Assembly: GCF_021155765.1 (NCBI RefSeq)
Contig: NC_060108.1
Coordinates: forward strand, 16,641,025-16,705,024
Length of the DNA: 64,000 bases
Origin: Diprion similis
Taxonomy: Eukaryota; Arthropoda; Insecta; Hymenoptera; Diprionidae
Direction: 5' to 3'
Shown here one piece after another: positions 25,266-38,100 of this stretch. Within the stretch, counting starts at the first letter, position 1; each line of letters opens with the position of its first letter. The notes under the pieces are model-generated. The model saw only the letters and a list, made by a program, of their open reading frames with translations. It did no database searches and was not told where the DNA came from. The position numbers and the translations under genes are program-made.

Positions 25266-25472
25266 CTTAAGAAGCCTCCGGAAGTATGGACTGCAGGCCG
25301 ATAGCACGACCTTGTGGGCGGTGAAGCTGCTGCTGTCGCAGGCGAGCGTTACGTCGACGAAGTCCTCCTCGTCCCGGAGATGACGAAAGGAGCTGAGTAT
25401 GCTGGAATGGAAGTCGTTCCAGCGCAGGGAATACTGCTGTTCGCCGCTCGAGGAAGACGATGATGCCGCCAT
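25266..25472 (-). CDS. ab: Abrupt-like BTB zinc-finger protein, coding exon 1 (N-terminal half of BTB domain)
   Basis: First coding exon of a transcription factor of the Abrupt / Broad / Tramtrack BTB family; family members bind DNA in the nucleus and dimerise through BTB. It encodes residues 1-69. The ATG at 25472 sits in CACCATGG, a strong Kozak context, followed by a serine run and then the BTB start ([41 protein letters not shown]). The frame stays open upstream of the ATG, but without another ATG. The exon ends after a lysine codon with donor GTCAG at 25265 (phase 0). The next exon supplies ANPCQHPIVIL, completing a BTB fold whose wording is closer to Abrupt than to Broad or Tramtrack as I remember those families. 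Joined to the exons below, the protein is 568 residues. Expression is probably controlled from distant upstream promoters, since no core promoter abuts this exon. Confidence 0.85.
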
Positions 25473-26829
25473 GGTGCCCGTACCACCGGGACCCACGGCC
25501 GCCGGCACCAGAGGTGCTATCGTGCACAATTCGCCCCGTGCACTTTCCTCAGCCTGCAGCTACCAGGACGATCAAGGCCGAGGGTTTGAGCGACGAGACC
25601 CTCGACGACGATTCGATGAGGGACGGAGGTAGGAGTGACGAGTAATCGAGGTATCCTTTCCCCTCCTTTTATTTCTGCACTTTGATTTTTCTTCTTGCTT
25701 TTATTATATTTCTTTAAACTTCTTTTCTCCTCTTTTCTTGGTTGTTTGTTTGTTTGTTTGTTTGTTTGGTTTTTATTTCTTTACACGGAATAACACTCGC
25801 GAGTTTGTTTGTTTGTTTGTTTTTTTTTTTTTTTTTTCTTTTACTTTTTATCATTAACAATGTAACAACGTTGATAAAAAATAGAAATAGAATTTCGAGA
25901 TTAAAATATGTTTGAAAAAAAAAAAAAAAAAAAAAAAAATAAAGAAGAGAAATTAGGAGGAACGGAAAAAAAACAAACAAAGGGAGAGGTGGGGGGGGGG
26001 GGGGGGAGGGACACCAACAACAACAACACCCGCGCTGCTGGTTAAAAAATTCGCGACTGGCGAATCTGCATTTTTCTTATCATGCAACGTGGATTAAGAT
26101 TTCTCACTCCAGGAATAATTATACCGAGTAGAATCATGGTACGGATTTTCTTTACTTCTTCGGTCCTTTTATTCGTCCCTTTTTGTTTCAATTTTATATC
26201 GATATATTTATATTATATATATATATCCGTGACGGAAATAATCCGGTTCACTTAATCGGGGGATGTGAAAAAATGAAAAAAAAAAGGAAGAAGGAAAGTT
26301 ATTTATCACTTTTTATTAATATTATTATTATTCTTTGGCGTCTCTTTCGTTTTTTTATTTATCACTTTTTCCGTTCCGCAATGCGTTTCGGAAAACGGTG
26401 TGCACCTGTTTTCTTCTTCTCCTTTCTCTTCTTCTTCTTCTTCTTCTTCCACACCTCGAAACTTGTAATAAAGACGGTCTTTGCGTTGATATCGAATTTC
26501 CACGGTCAATAATCGGATTACAGAACGAGTGAACGAGTGATTTAGGTTGTGGCTGGATTAAGGGTTAAGGGATTCTAATTTTGGGAAATAAAAATAAAAA
26601 TCTCGAAGCTTTATTCTTGATTCGTTCGCCCGGCGTTATTCTCTCCTCTTCGTCCCTCTTCTATCTTTCTTTCGTCTCGCACGCTCCCAAATCCCCCGGA
26701 CTCGGCTACTACCTCTCGGAGTGATTTCAACTTGGTTCTTTTCTTCTCATGTCTTCGTCTTCTTCTTCGCGTTTTCTTTTACCTTTATCTTTTCCTCCCT
26801 ATTTCGTTCGATCGTTTCTACCGTCCGTA

Positions 26830-26832
<3 letters not shown>

Positions 26833-26864
<32 letters not shown>
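26833..26864 (+). repeat. (TC)n microsatellite
   Basis: About 16 TC units inside a long pyrimidine-rich stretch (about 26640-27120). Confidence 0.9.
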
Positions 26865-26868
<4 letters not shown>

Positions 26869-28844
26869 TTCTTCTACTCGTTGAATTAACTTTTGCCTTA
26901 CTGTTTTTTTTTCTCTCTCTTTTCTTCACCTCTTCCTTTTGTTATTTTAAAAAATTTCCTCTTCTCATAACAGTTTCCACGTTCGCCTCGCACTTTGACT
27001 CTTCGCTCTCACCCAGTCTTAGTTTTCCTCTGTGATTTCTCTCGTTCCCTCTCTACTCGATCTTTCTCCTCGTCTCCTTCTCCTACTCCTTCTCCTTCTC
27101 CTTCTCTCTTTCTCCCCGCCCTCAGTCGTTCTGTAACATGAAACAAAAAAGACGAATTATCATTGTGTTACGTCAACTGCTGCACCCTCCCTTCCGACCA
27201 TCTCGTCATCTATAACCTCTGCTTCGTGACGAACAGTCGTTTAACCTCTTCCTGATTAGGTAGTATTATAAACCCTGTGAAGGGCGGCATGCATCCGGGG
27301 TGCCCGAGGGGTCCCCACCCCCACCCCCATCCCCACCCCTCAACCTCCTTAATAACAATCCACGTAAGTCACAAAGAAGACAATATAATTAATCGATCGT
27401 CTGCATGCCTTAGTCTAACAATAACCAATTACTCATAATATGTATAGCTGTTTTTTTTTTTTTTTTTTTTTTTTTTATTTATCTTTGTGTTTTAACTCTC
27501 TCTCTCTCTCTCTCTCTCTCCCTCTCTCTGCAGTCTCTCCGAATCTCGTACGGTGAAAAATTATACATTTACATTTGTTGTATCACGTATCTTTAAATTT
27601 TTTACCCGAGATATTTCTTTTTTATTTGTATTACACGACATTACATACGATAATGAAAACCGAATTAGTGAGAGAATCAACGACGAAGTCTTTTTTGAGG
27701 TTACCTGAAAAACGTTCATCACCACTATAATCTACGACGTACACTTTAACAAGTAACACAAGAATGATGTAAGATCGCTGATTGTACAACAATTAAGTTA
27801 TTGTTTTACTGTTGACGATATTTATTCTGTTTCGTTTATACAAGCTTTTCTTTTTTTAATCGTGTAATTTTATAGCGTCGTTCTTTTAGTATAAGTAATA
27901 TATACATACAGACATTTTCGCCATTGTTAAATGTTGCGTAAACCATTGTTATTACGGTGCAATTATCATCATTGTTATACTATCGTCATTGCTATACAAT
28001 TATCATTATTAATAAATAGGTCTTATATGCATACGAGAATGAGGAATTCGACAAAGTCGTAAAAAGCAATAAAAAAAAATATAAGCCAACCCATGTACGA
28101 TGAACTCCAGATGTAGGTGCACGTCTGTTTTACAGATATAAAATTTTACAACTGACGACAAACCGCACTCCGAGATCCTGAAACGGGGTGGGAAAAATTC
28201 GGAAATTTTTCAATCAAGTATTTTCGAAAATGGTAATAAATATCAGAGAAATTTACGCGGGAAAGGATTTCGAAAATCGGCGGTCATTCGACACTAGCAG
28301 TCGAACAAGAAAAAAAAAAAAAAAAAAATTTGATGATAAAAAATCAAAAAATTCCAAATCAGTAACAGTCATTTGTAAGACCGGAATACATTCTGATTTT
28401 TTTTCCGTTGCATAATATTTCGTGAATAATTACGATTTTTCAATCGTTGGTATTAATTTTCTTTTTTACGTTCTGTATATATTTATTACGTGATCCACGT
28501 CCATCAGTCACTCAGAACCGCGATGATTATATCCAAGCAATCATACACACGGTATATCTGTTGGCGCATGTGGCGCATGAATGAACGAGAGAATCGATGA
28601 ATGAATAAGCTAAGCGGGTCAGTAATAAGAAAAAATCATCCGCCATTTTTGGGACGAGTAGAAAAAAAAGAGAAAATAAATCGCTACGGTAGTATTCGTC
28701 ATTTCTATCCCAGGAACGAAGTTCGATAACACTAAGTTTAATTTTTCCGCGCAATCATCTTTCGGCATCATTTTTTCTGTATAGAAAAAATTTTTGTAAA
28801 ATAAGAATGGATATCGTAAGACAGTGTAACAAAAAAAAAAAGAA

Positions 28845-28850
<6 letters not shown>

Positions 28851-28906
<56 letters not shown>
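28851..28906 (+). repeat. (TA)n microsatellite
   Basis: 28 uninterrupted TA units, the longest dinucleotide tract in the window. Other TA tracts are at 29656-29691 and 33935-33979. Confidence 0.95.
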
Positions 28907-28912
<6 letters not shown>

Positions 28913-29649
28913 CATACAGCGTGTAACGTGGAAAAATTAGTGTCACATGCGCGCAAACACTGTAGGTATGCAGACAACTGTATACATAATACATGAGAAT
29001 TAGACGGCTTTTTAAGCATGGAAACAGGATACGCGTAGTAAGCGGTAATTAAGTGACATTATAATCTGAATATAATTACGCGTCCGAGATAGGATAGCCG
29101 GCTAGTACTGATATTATTATACCACTCAAGTCGTACCTACGTAGGTAGATAATAAAATGAATTCGAGAGCTGCGGAAAGAAAATGGAGTACGCAGAGTCG
29201 TTGTTACATGCATTTTTGTACGCGAGGCTATATTTCATTTCATTTTTTTTTTTTTTTTTTTTTTTTTTTATTATTATTTTATTTCTTTGTTACTTTCTCA
29301 AATATCTTTTTCTTCCTCCGCATTATTCGTCATAATTATATTTAAGGATGAAAGTATAATAAATGTCTGGTTGGTTGGTTGGTTGGTTATCACGATCGGT
29401 ATGATGCATCGATCGGTATAACGTGCGGCTATATAACATCGAATAGGCGAGTAATAATGCTCACGTGTACACTGTACTTCATCCCCATCACAAAGCGGCA
29501 ATAAGTGTGTATAATAACGATCAGTTATATTAGGTATAGAGTCTAAGATCGTGTCTTGTAAACGTGTCGACGATCTTTCGTCAGAAAAATCGTTGCCTCG
29601 CTTCGCGTTGTGCCTTGACGCTTATTATATGTGCACGCGCTTATGCTCG

Positions 29650-29695
<46 letters not shown>

Positions 29696-30416
29696 AACCT
29701 ACATGCGTGTACTTAAGCGTTGCCTAATAAGCCGACGTGCAGTGTGTGACTGAGCTCTTCCACTCTTATTTTTTTTATTTTTCACCATTCTGTTTTACTT
29801 CTTCCCTCGATGTCTTCTTAATGACTTTTTTTTCTCTTCTACTTCTTCTTCCTCTTATTCTTCTTCATCTTTTCAAATCTTTCTCCGTCCAGAAACAAAT
29901 TTATATACTTGTAGCGGTGAAATTCTGTACGGTTAATTCGAAAAGACTTTTACAAATTTTTCAAACAAACATAAATAATATACGCATACTATACATGTAC
30001 AATTCTTCTACATGTTTTATATGCAATATTGTACATTCGTATGTGTACATACGTATGCATTGAAGCAACTTGTGGAAAAACTTTTTCAATTAAAAAATTG
30101 ACTTGTAAAATTTCAAAGAGCAAAAAAATTTTTCACACACTATTTTCATAAAATACTTCGATCACAAAGCGGCCTATCTTAGAATTGATGTAGAGAGCTA
30201 AAATTTTCAGGGAATTGTTTTGTTTTTTTTCTTTTTATTTAAAAGCGTTTAAGCCTCTGGGAGCATAAAAATTCAAAAACAACCCTTTTAAAGACCAAAA
30301 GACTACCCTAATCTATATACAATGGATGTGTGTGGGTGCCTGTGAGAGCATAAATTGCATTCGAACCACTTTTAGAAGGGGGGAAAAAAAACCAAACACA
30401 GACACAACGAAGTGTT

Positions 30417-30447
<31 letters not shown>

Positions 30448-32568
30448 CCTTCCGAGTTATAAGTTATTTAGATATTTGCATATGATTGTCATATTAAACA
30501 CACACTGCAATGCACGTACAGATATATTATGTGTATATAATATACATATAATAATATGTATCTACATTGTGCATGCAGCAAAGACGGTTGTGAAATTACC
30601 AAGGTTTTCAAATTTCAAGCATAAATTAAATATGGCGGTTAATTGATCTCAGCCATTAGCATAAATAAATTCTAACACCACATCTCGCGTTGTATTTGTA
30701 TACATCAACTTTACGCTGTATGAGAAACATGGAGCATTTATAATCTCGTGTGGGAAGCTGTGTGTGTGTATATACATATATATAATATTTACGCCCATGA
30801 TATGGCTATCCAACTCAAAGGTACATACGTATTCTGACCCATTAAATTTCCCCTAACTATATACATCGAATAACGTAATCGTCACATAGTCGAAATATAT
30901 ATATATGTATATATTTATATATGTTTCTGTATATAAAGTAAATTTCAAATATATAAGACTAATTGGTCACGTGTATTAATATATTTACAGCAAATAAACT
31001 TTACGATAGATACACGATGATTGAAAAAAGTGAAGAGGAAAAAAATGAATGAATAATTTTCGATGATTAATTTCTAATCATCGATAGTTGAACTCTTTAG
31101 CATATAACAGCAAAGCGTACATGTGAGTCAAAGAAAGTTTAATCATTTTTCGTACCTGAAGCGCGTTTAATAAATTAATATTCAGTTATCAAACCAATCA
31201 ATATCAATTAGACATGGTTTATAATACTCGCTAGTGATTAAAATTATCTACTTTTCTACTTTACTCGTTTCTTCTTCTTCTTCTTCTTCTTCTACTTCTG
31301 CTGCTCGCGCGCGTGTTTCGCTTTCCTTTTTCATTCGTTCCTTTTTTCATCATTTCTTTCACTCATTTATCACGTATACATGTATACGTGTAATATACAT
31401 ACAGAAGCGGAGCCGTGAAGACGAGAAGTGTTGAAGGGAAATATTAATGTCAGGACATTTGTGATGACCGCACGATTATATACTCGCTTAAAATCGTGCC
31501 TATTTATCTACCGTGTAAATTTATACACGTACGTGTATATCGTGTACGTATAGACAGAGGAGAAATGTCGCCTCGAATATTACGCTGCACGTATAGAAAT
31601 AATACATACATAGAGCCATAGACGCCGCCATAGAAGCGACGCTGTGTCGCAATTCGTCGCTACTTATACTCAATCCTGTAAAACGGATAGGTGTAATTAT
31701 TTAATGATTATAACGATAAATGATTCTAAATGGGCGACTATTAAATAAACTTAAACAAAGTAGAAGGAAGAGAAAAAAAGTATAAAAGCAAAAGAAACAC
31801 GAATAAGACGTGGGGCGAAGAAATTATACAAAAAAAAAAAAAAAAAAAGCAAAGAGACCATCACGTCGTGATTAACCGCAAGTAAGCATGTATATATAAT
31901 ATTGTTATAGTCGGTATAATTTTTATCGACAAATCCACGGTTTTTCAATCCAGTTTAAAGTACTAATTTGCCAAAATAAACCTGAGTATTGTAGAAAAGA
32001 AAGAAACTAGAAGATGAAGAAGGAAGAAGAAAAATTTAACATAAACGGGCCAATAAACAAATTCGTTTGATGCGTTCTATACATATATATAAAAGAAGGA
32101 AAAAGAAAATATATATAAAAAAAAAAAAAAAATAATACGAAAAAGTATACGAAGTCACAAGTATGAAGAGGTGAAAATAAACTAAAAGAAGAAGAATCAG
32201 TGAGCAACAAACGCGAGCGTGCAGACGCTAAAATTTTTCTACTATCTGTTACACCAGGTTGTATGAATGTATAAGAGAATTGTTGTGAGGTTTGAGAGCA
32301 GTGAGCGGGCGACGATAACGGACATTGTTTGCGGGTCAGAGCAGATAAGAGTCACGTAAGAAAGATGGATTTCGATAAGGAAATTCACCGTGGCTTTTAC
32401 ATTATTATATACGAGCTGTGGAGCATATTATATACGACGCGTCGGCGTAGAAACGGGTTGAGTTTGGTGCGGGGGTGGAGGGGGTGGAGGGGGTGGATGG
32501 AAGGGAAAGGGAAAAGGAACAGGAAAAAGGGAACAAGGCAGCCTACTGACAAAAGCTTTAAAAGCTGC

Positions 32569-32604
32569 TATATAAGTGCTGCCCCGTCGTTGCTGCTACA
32601 TCAG
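32569..32604 (+). promoter_or_regulatory. Candidate TATA + Inr core promoter
   Basis: TATATAAG at 32569-32576 is followed by the insect-type initiator TCAG at 32601-32604, with the A at 32603 about 32 bases after TATAAG. A G-rich stretch (32471-32497) lies about 70 bases upstream and a pyrimidine-rich leader follows. No coding exon is visible downstream, so if used it would start a non-coding RNA or a distant gene. Confidence 0.35.
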
Positions 32605-33928
32605 AAGTTATATACATTTTTTTTTCTCGTCAGCTTGGTTCCTCCTCTCTCGGTCTTCCCGCGTTTTTATGTACAATTTTTTTTTTCTTCATTTTTTTAA
32701 TTTTAATTTTTTTGTTTTTTTTTTCTTATATTTTTACTATTCCGATTAGCGTTTGCTCGCGGGGTGAATACTGACGGCTTATCAATTTCAGAGGACCATA
32801 GAAGGGTAAATATATATATATATACTTATACAATGTATATCATGCACGGTTTTATATATATATATATGTATGTATGTATAGTGGGGATAAGTGCCGGTGT
32901 GAAACTCTAGACGGTATATATATGCAGGTAAGAGTGATCCTGTTGGAGCATCGAGACAAAGAAGAAGATGAAGAAGAAGAAGAAGAAGAAAAAGTAAGGA
33001 GTGAGAGGAGGGACGCCGTCTCGTATTCATACACGCAATGTGTATCCAGATTCTTCAAAAGTGATACACAGTAGAGAGATATTTGAATACATGGGTCTTG
33101 GCTGGAACTGTTTTAAAAAGAGAAACAAAACGAGAGAAGAAGAAGAAGAAAAAATCAAAAATCAAGAACGCCCAAAATAAGAATGACAAGATTGTTCGGA
33201 AAGGAGAATCAAGAATAAACCGTCTTGAATCGCGTATCACGTGATATTCACTATAAAGTTTTTCGCGTAGTATTGCGATAATCTTGGATTCAACGAAAAA
33301 TAGAAGAAATGAATAAGAAAAAAGATCGACACACAATAATAGAGAAATCTTACGCTCGATCGATCGAATACATGTATATAAATTGCCAGAATACAAGAAA
33401 AATTGAGGCTAATTTAATCTACGATACGAATAGAATTCCAACGTATTTTCGTCATCCGCTTAGCACGGTAAACTAAACAAACAGATTTAACGTTGCAATT
33501 ACAACGGAAAATTTATCACTTAACACATTGTAATAGTATTAAATAATTATATTTTTAACCGACTTTTATCGTATCATCAACAATATCAAAACTTTGTTAT
33601 AAATAACGATACTAATTTCACTGTAATTTTTCTGTACACGCAACTATGTAACGAATGAAATTTTTCTCGACGTTCAACTTACTTCAAGTCCAATTACTTA
33701 CGTCAATTCAAAGATACGAATTACAGATCGAAATAACGCGAGACAACGAGTTGATGAGATAATCGTCGTGTGCATGTTACGTATATTATACGTATATGAA
33801 CCTGTAAAACGGACGTGTGATTTTTATCTGAAAAATACCAACGTGACAAGCAGAGCGCAGGTGTCTAAACACGTGTCGAAAAAAAAAAATGTTTAAATTA
33901 ATTTATGCAAAACACGCAAGTCTCCGTA

Positions 33929-33983
<55 letters not shown>

Positions 33984-36246
33984 CTCTTTCCGTTTAAAAA
34001 AGAAAACAAGGTAAAAAAAACAAACAATTTTTATTTTCCAATTAAATTCCTCCCCCGACACTGTCTTTTTTCGAAAATTTTCAAATCTTATAAAATCCAT
34101 TCCGAATCGAATACCTAATATACGCTCGCCTGACGTCGCCTCGTCAAAAAAGCCGATCGTTGTCAAGCTCGCGGACGATTATCCCGATTTGAATAATCTA
34201 TATATAGTATTATCTTACGGTTTGCTTTTATTACACGTACCATACACACAATACGACGTGTATTTGCTGTCACAAACGTGTACGCATATCATCGTGACGA
34301 TCAAAGTATCATCGATTATTCGCCTGTAATCGAAACATTGTGAAGCATTACGCATGCCGCACACGATATATAAAGATATACGTACATACTTATACCGTAG
34401 AATCGCATTTAATATTTATCAAACGTTGAGGTACAAACGTATATACATATGTATATATATATATATATATATATAAATATATATATACAAGTATGTGTAT
34501 GTGTGTATATACGTACCTACATATAGGTATACACTCGTCGTCAGTCGTACGTTGGCGAAGCGTATATTCGAGTACATCGTGTATATATGTATGTATTATA
34601 CTGACGAATAATATTGTAGGTATGTATGAATGACATACGTTTGTGAATAGATTTCTATAAATAACATTCGTCGCGAAAAAATTTAAGACCGCCAGTCACG
34701 TTTTTGCCCCTCCACGGTAAAACCCGGAGGCAGCATCTTGTTATAATTAATATAGATCGTTCGTATTATATACATTTCGTATAAATTTAAGACACATACG
34801 TATCGTACTTTGGTATTTAAAATAATAAGATTCGAGATAAAATAGTATAATATAGAATGGAAAGACTCAAAAGTTGAGATTTTTTTTTTTAAACACTGAT
34901 GAGAATGAGAGGGATATTCGGAAATTTGCCAATTTGCCAATAGGCTGCAGGATCCAGAGGGGTGAAGAGATAGAGATACTGCGAAGGCTGCAGACAATAA
35001 GATTAACGACGACGTACACCTTTAAGGAATGTCTCATGACGGAGTAATAAAAGATATAAAAAATATTTTAAGAAATAACAACGAGCAACTTAGAGGCGAA
35101 GCTTCTACGGGATGTAAAATTTCATATAATAATCAGTTATCGCTTCTGCATACGAAGACGACGACTGTAAAATGTACATTATGTAGGTGAAATACCGTCG
35201 CTCTAATCGATTGGAAATACCCACGTTTGGTGACACGAAAAAATTTCCAACATACATCATTATTATATTGTATAATTTTCTTCGTTTCAAAATTTCCTTT
35301 GTTTTACGCCGTCTCGTTGTGATGTACCTACTTCCGTAAAAAAAATTTTTCAACTTTCGATTGTTGTGTCCGATATCGAATTAAGATAAAAATAAAATAT
35401 AATTCTGTTAATTTATTGCAATTTAACTACAGTCGGTAATAGAAATAAAATATTCAAATATACGAATGTATATACCAACGATTATTAAAGTATATAAATT
35501 AGGTATTTGTCGTACCTGATAAACGACAGAAACAAAAAATCTCCAGTTTTGGAAATTCAAAGAATTAAGGAGCCGTTAAAGTGGGAGAAAATGCACGGAT
35601 TTAATGCATCTGTCCAACACTCGCAGATATAAACTTGTGGGAAGAGTTTCGTTCGGATTTTATTGTCTAGCTGTACGTAAGATAGATGCGTATGTATATA
35701 GGTATGTAGAATGTGCATAGATATAGTAAAGTTAGGAATGTGATGAATTTTGAGGTGTGGCCTCTTTCTTCTCTTAATGCTTATAGACGCGGAATGGCGA
35801 TGTGCAACGTGTAGGATATCGTGTGTCATGGATCGACGAGTGGGGGAAATAAGTGGGAAATATACCCGCCTCAATTAAAATATGTACACCCAGAGAATTC
35901 GCTCTGCGGCTAGAAACACTCTGCGGAATACACGATACCTCCTCCTTCCCTCTCCTCCCTCCTCACCTCGGCATGATGTCGAATTAATACGATACCTCTA
36001 AGGTAGGTAGGTAGGTAGGTACTAACTCCTTTCCATTCATCAGTTGACCGATGGAAGGGGAAATTCGCAATAGGTAGCGTGAATGGAGGGGCGGATAATA
36101 ACTGGACAGGCAATTTCACCCACTTATAAAATTCAATCCGTGCATTGAGTCTCTAAATTTGGCAAACTTTTTTTTAAGTCGAAGATTACGATAAATCAGA
36201 ATTTAGTGTAACACGTAATTAATTGGTAAGGGGTGGGGTTAAGATA
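32605..36246. other. AT-rich stretch without recognised genes
   Basis: I see only simple sequence: poly-T runs to about 32740, a GAA-type array around 32960-32995, (TA)n at 33935-33979, TA/CG-alternating sequence near 34440-34520, and a short TAGG tetranucleotide run at about 36001-36020. Confidence 0.6.
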
Positions 36247-36563
36247 CCGAATTTTAAAAGTTTCGAAGGCTCCGAATTCTGGATTTTGTAGTGGCAAAAT
36301 TAAAATAAAGAAATAAAATTTCTAATGGTACAAAATCCGAGAAGTCAAAGTTCCGAAAATGCGAAAATAAGAAAATTTAAGGACTTTAGACAACGAAATT
36401 TCGAATAATCGAAGATTTTCGGTTCTTTTATTAAACGTTATTTTTCCCAATTTTTCCTCTATCGAAACTTAAAGTTTCGAAACTTTGAGCCGTCGGGTTT
36501 CCTACCATTCGAAACTTTGTTATATCTTCAAAGTTTGATTTCTATACTTCAAGTTTCGCCACC
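36247..36563. repeat. Degenerate 16-bp-period sequence
   Basis: Recurring short blocks such as AAGTTTCGAA, AAAGTTCCGAAA, CGAAACTTTG and CTTCAAAGTTTGATTT recur at spacings near 16 bases, best seen in 36470-36560. The sense of the motif looks reversed between the left part (TTCCGAAA type) and the right part (CGAAACTTT type). It resembles the clearer 16-bp array at 62285-62557 in period and composition, but is more decayed. Confidence 0.45.
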
Positions 36564-38074
36564 AAATAATCCGGAATTAGTCGTTATCGGAACTTGTGTA
36601 TAATGGTTGAAGAGGTAAAACGATGAAAATTATAAACGACATGAGAAGGATGAGTGGGTTTATTTGAAGGATGAATGCGTTCAGGGGTTACTTGAAATTC
36701 CGGAGAGGATTTGTTTGTTATACAATATGCATACTGCGGGTTTGAGAGACGGCTAAGAGTTGATGGGGACGGAAGAGGAGAGACAGGCAGGTGCCGAGAT
36801 TCATCCCCGCGTGACGTAACGACATCCGGTTAACGTGTGTCGCCCTTTACGCATTATGTAGACTTATATGTCATGCATTACATATATGATGGAGTATGTA
36901 TACGCGATACAAATGTGACGAGAACTCGTTGTTGAAATAAGGCGCATCGATAAGCTTCTTACTTCGACGGTATACCAGAGTAATTTGACTAGTAAACTGG
37001 AGTGCATTTAGCGGAAGCAAGAATTTCGTCGAACAGTTTAATTTCGCAGTTTGATTAGAATATCTTTAAACAAATAATTTGACGTAACTCATGTGAATTG
37101 GAACGTAATTAACTTGACTTAACATCGATGTGCAACAAAGACGGATAATAGTTGTAAGATCTTAATATCGAGAGAATACTCTAAATCCAACAAAGTTACA
37201 ACGAAGCAGAAATTTGACATTTACATCGACTTTTAAAAATGTCATCTTAAGATCTGGTCAAATTTCACGTAAATAAATATACAATTAGGAAAACGAAGAG
37301 AATGATTTTTTAATCGGCATGAATAAGACGAAAAGAAAAGAATTTACAAGAAATTTGATTCATAAACAAGTGTAGAAAAGTATTCATCGCTAAACTAATT
37401 GTATGTTAAAATTATTTAAAAATACATTTTCCTAACTAGAAAATGAGTGAAGGAAATTTAATCTGATGTATCTGTACATTCCGTACATCAATGTTCAAGG
37501 CGATGTGCGTGAAGCGAGAGTAATACTTAAAAATATATTCGGTGAAAATAAAACGAAGAAAAATCATAAAAAAAACCAAGTCTTCACAGTCTAAATTCAC
37601 CGATACGCTCTGAATTCTATATAAAAATTAATCTGCGTCAGTTTTCCAAGGAATTACAAGTGAGGTACGTAGAAGTTTTCTTTTGCCTTTTCAGTGCAAT
37701 TTTCTAATTCTTCTAGCGGTAAAAAAAAGAAACGAAAGAGAGAAGGGAATGATTTTCTTTCTTTTTTAATTTCGTCCCACCCTAAGAGAAGAGAAGAGTC
37801 GAAACTTTTTCTCACATGCCCAGTAAAGCAAAGCAAAGCAAAGCAAAGCAAAGCAGGCAAGAGCGGCTTCTAAAACTCGTCGTCGCCTTTGCCGTCGCGT
37901 CGTTCCGTCGTCAAACCATCGGCGGTGGCAAACCAAACAGGCAAGGAGGATCGCATTTGCCGAGAGCATGTGCAGCAGCGCACGAAAGGTCATATAATGA
38001 GTATCGTATTACCGAGGGTTCGGGATTGTGGGACTTCTGCAAGACACGTAAAACTCCGTCACTGCACAACCCCC

Positions 38075-38100
38075 GTAAACCCATGTAAACCCCTGTAAAC
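38075..38100 (+). promoter_or_regulatory. Three tandem GTAAAC forkhead-type motifs, 10-bp spacing
   Basis: GTAAAC occurs at 38075, 38085 and 38095, each followed by CC. GTAAAC(A) is the core of forkhead/FoxO binding sites. Spacing of one helical turn would put all three on the same DNA face. It may equally be a small tandem duplication. Confidence 0.4.

Larger units (their letters stand above)
25473..32500. other. Upstream region of ab without recognised genes
   Basis: On the minus strand this precedes the ab start codon. The first roughly 170 bases are GC-rich and probably 5' UTR; a minus-strand CTGCAG/GCTGAG near 25556 could be its acceptor. Beyond that are a G run (about 25991-26006), (TC)n at 26833-26864, a C-rich quadruplex-type run at 27313-27339, and long (TA)n tracts at 28851-28906 and 29656-29691. 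Open frames here are Phe/Ser/Leu-rich readings of low-complexity DNA. Confidence 0.55.
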
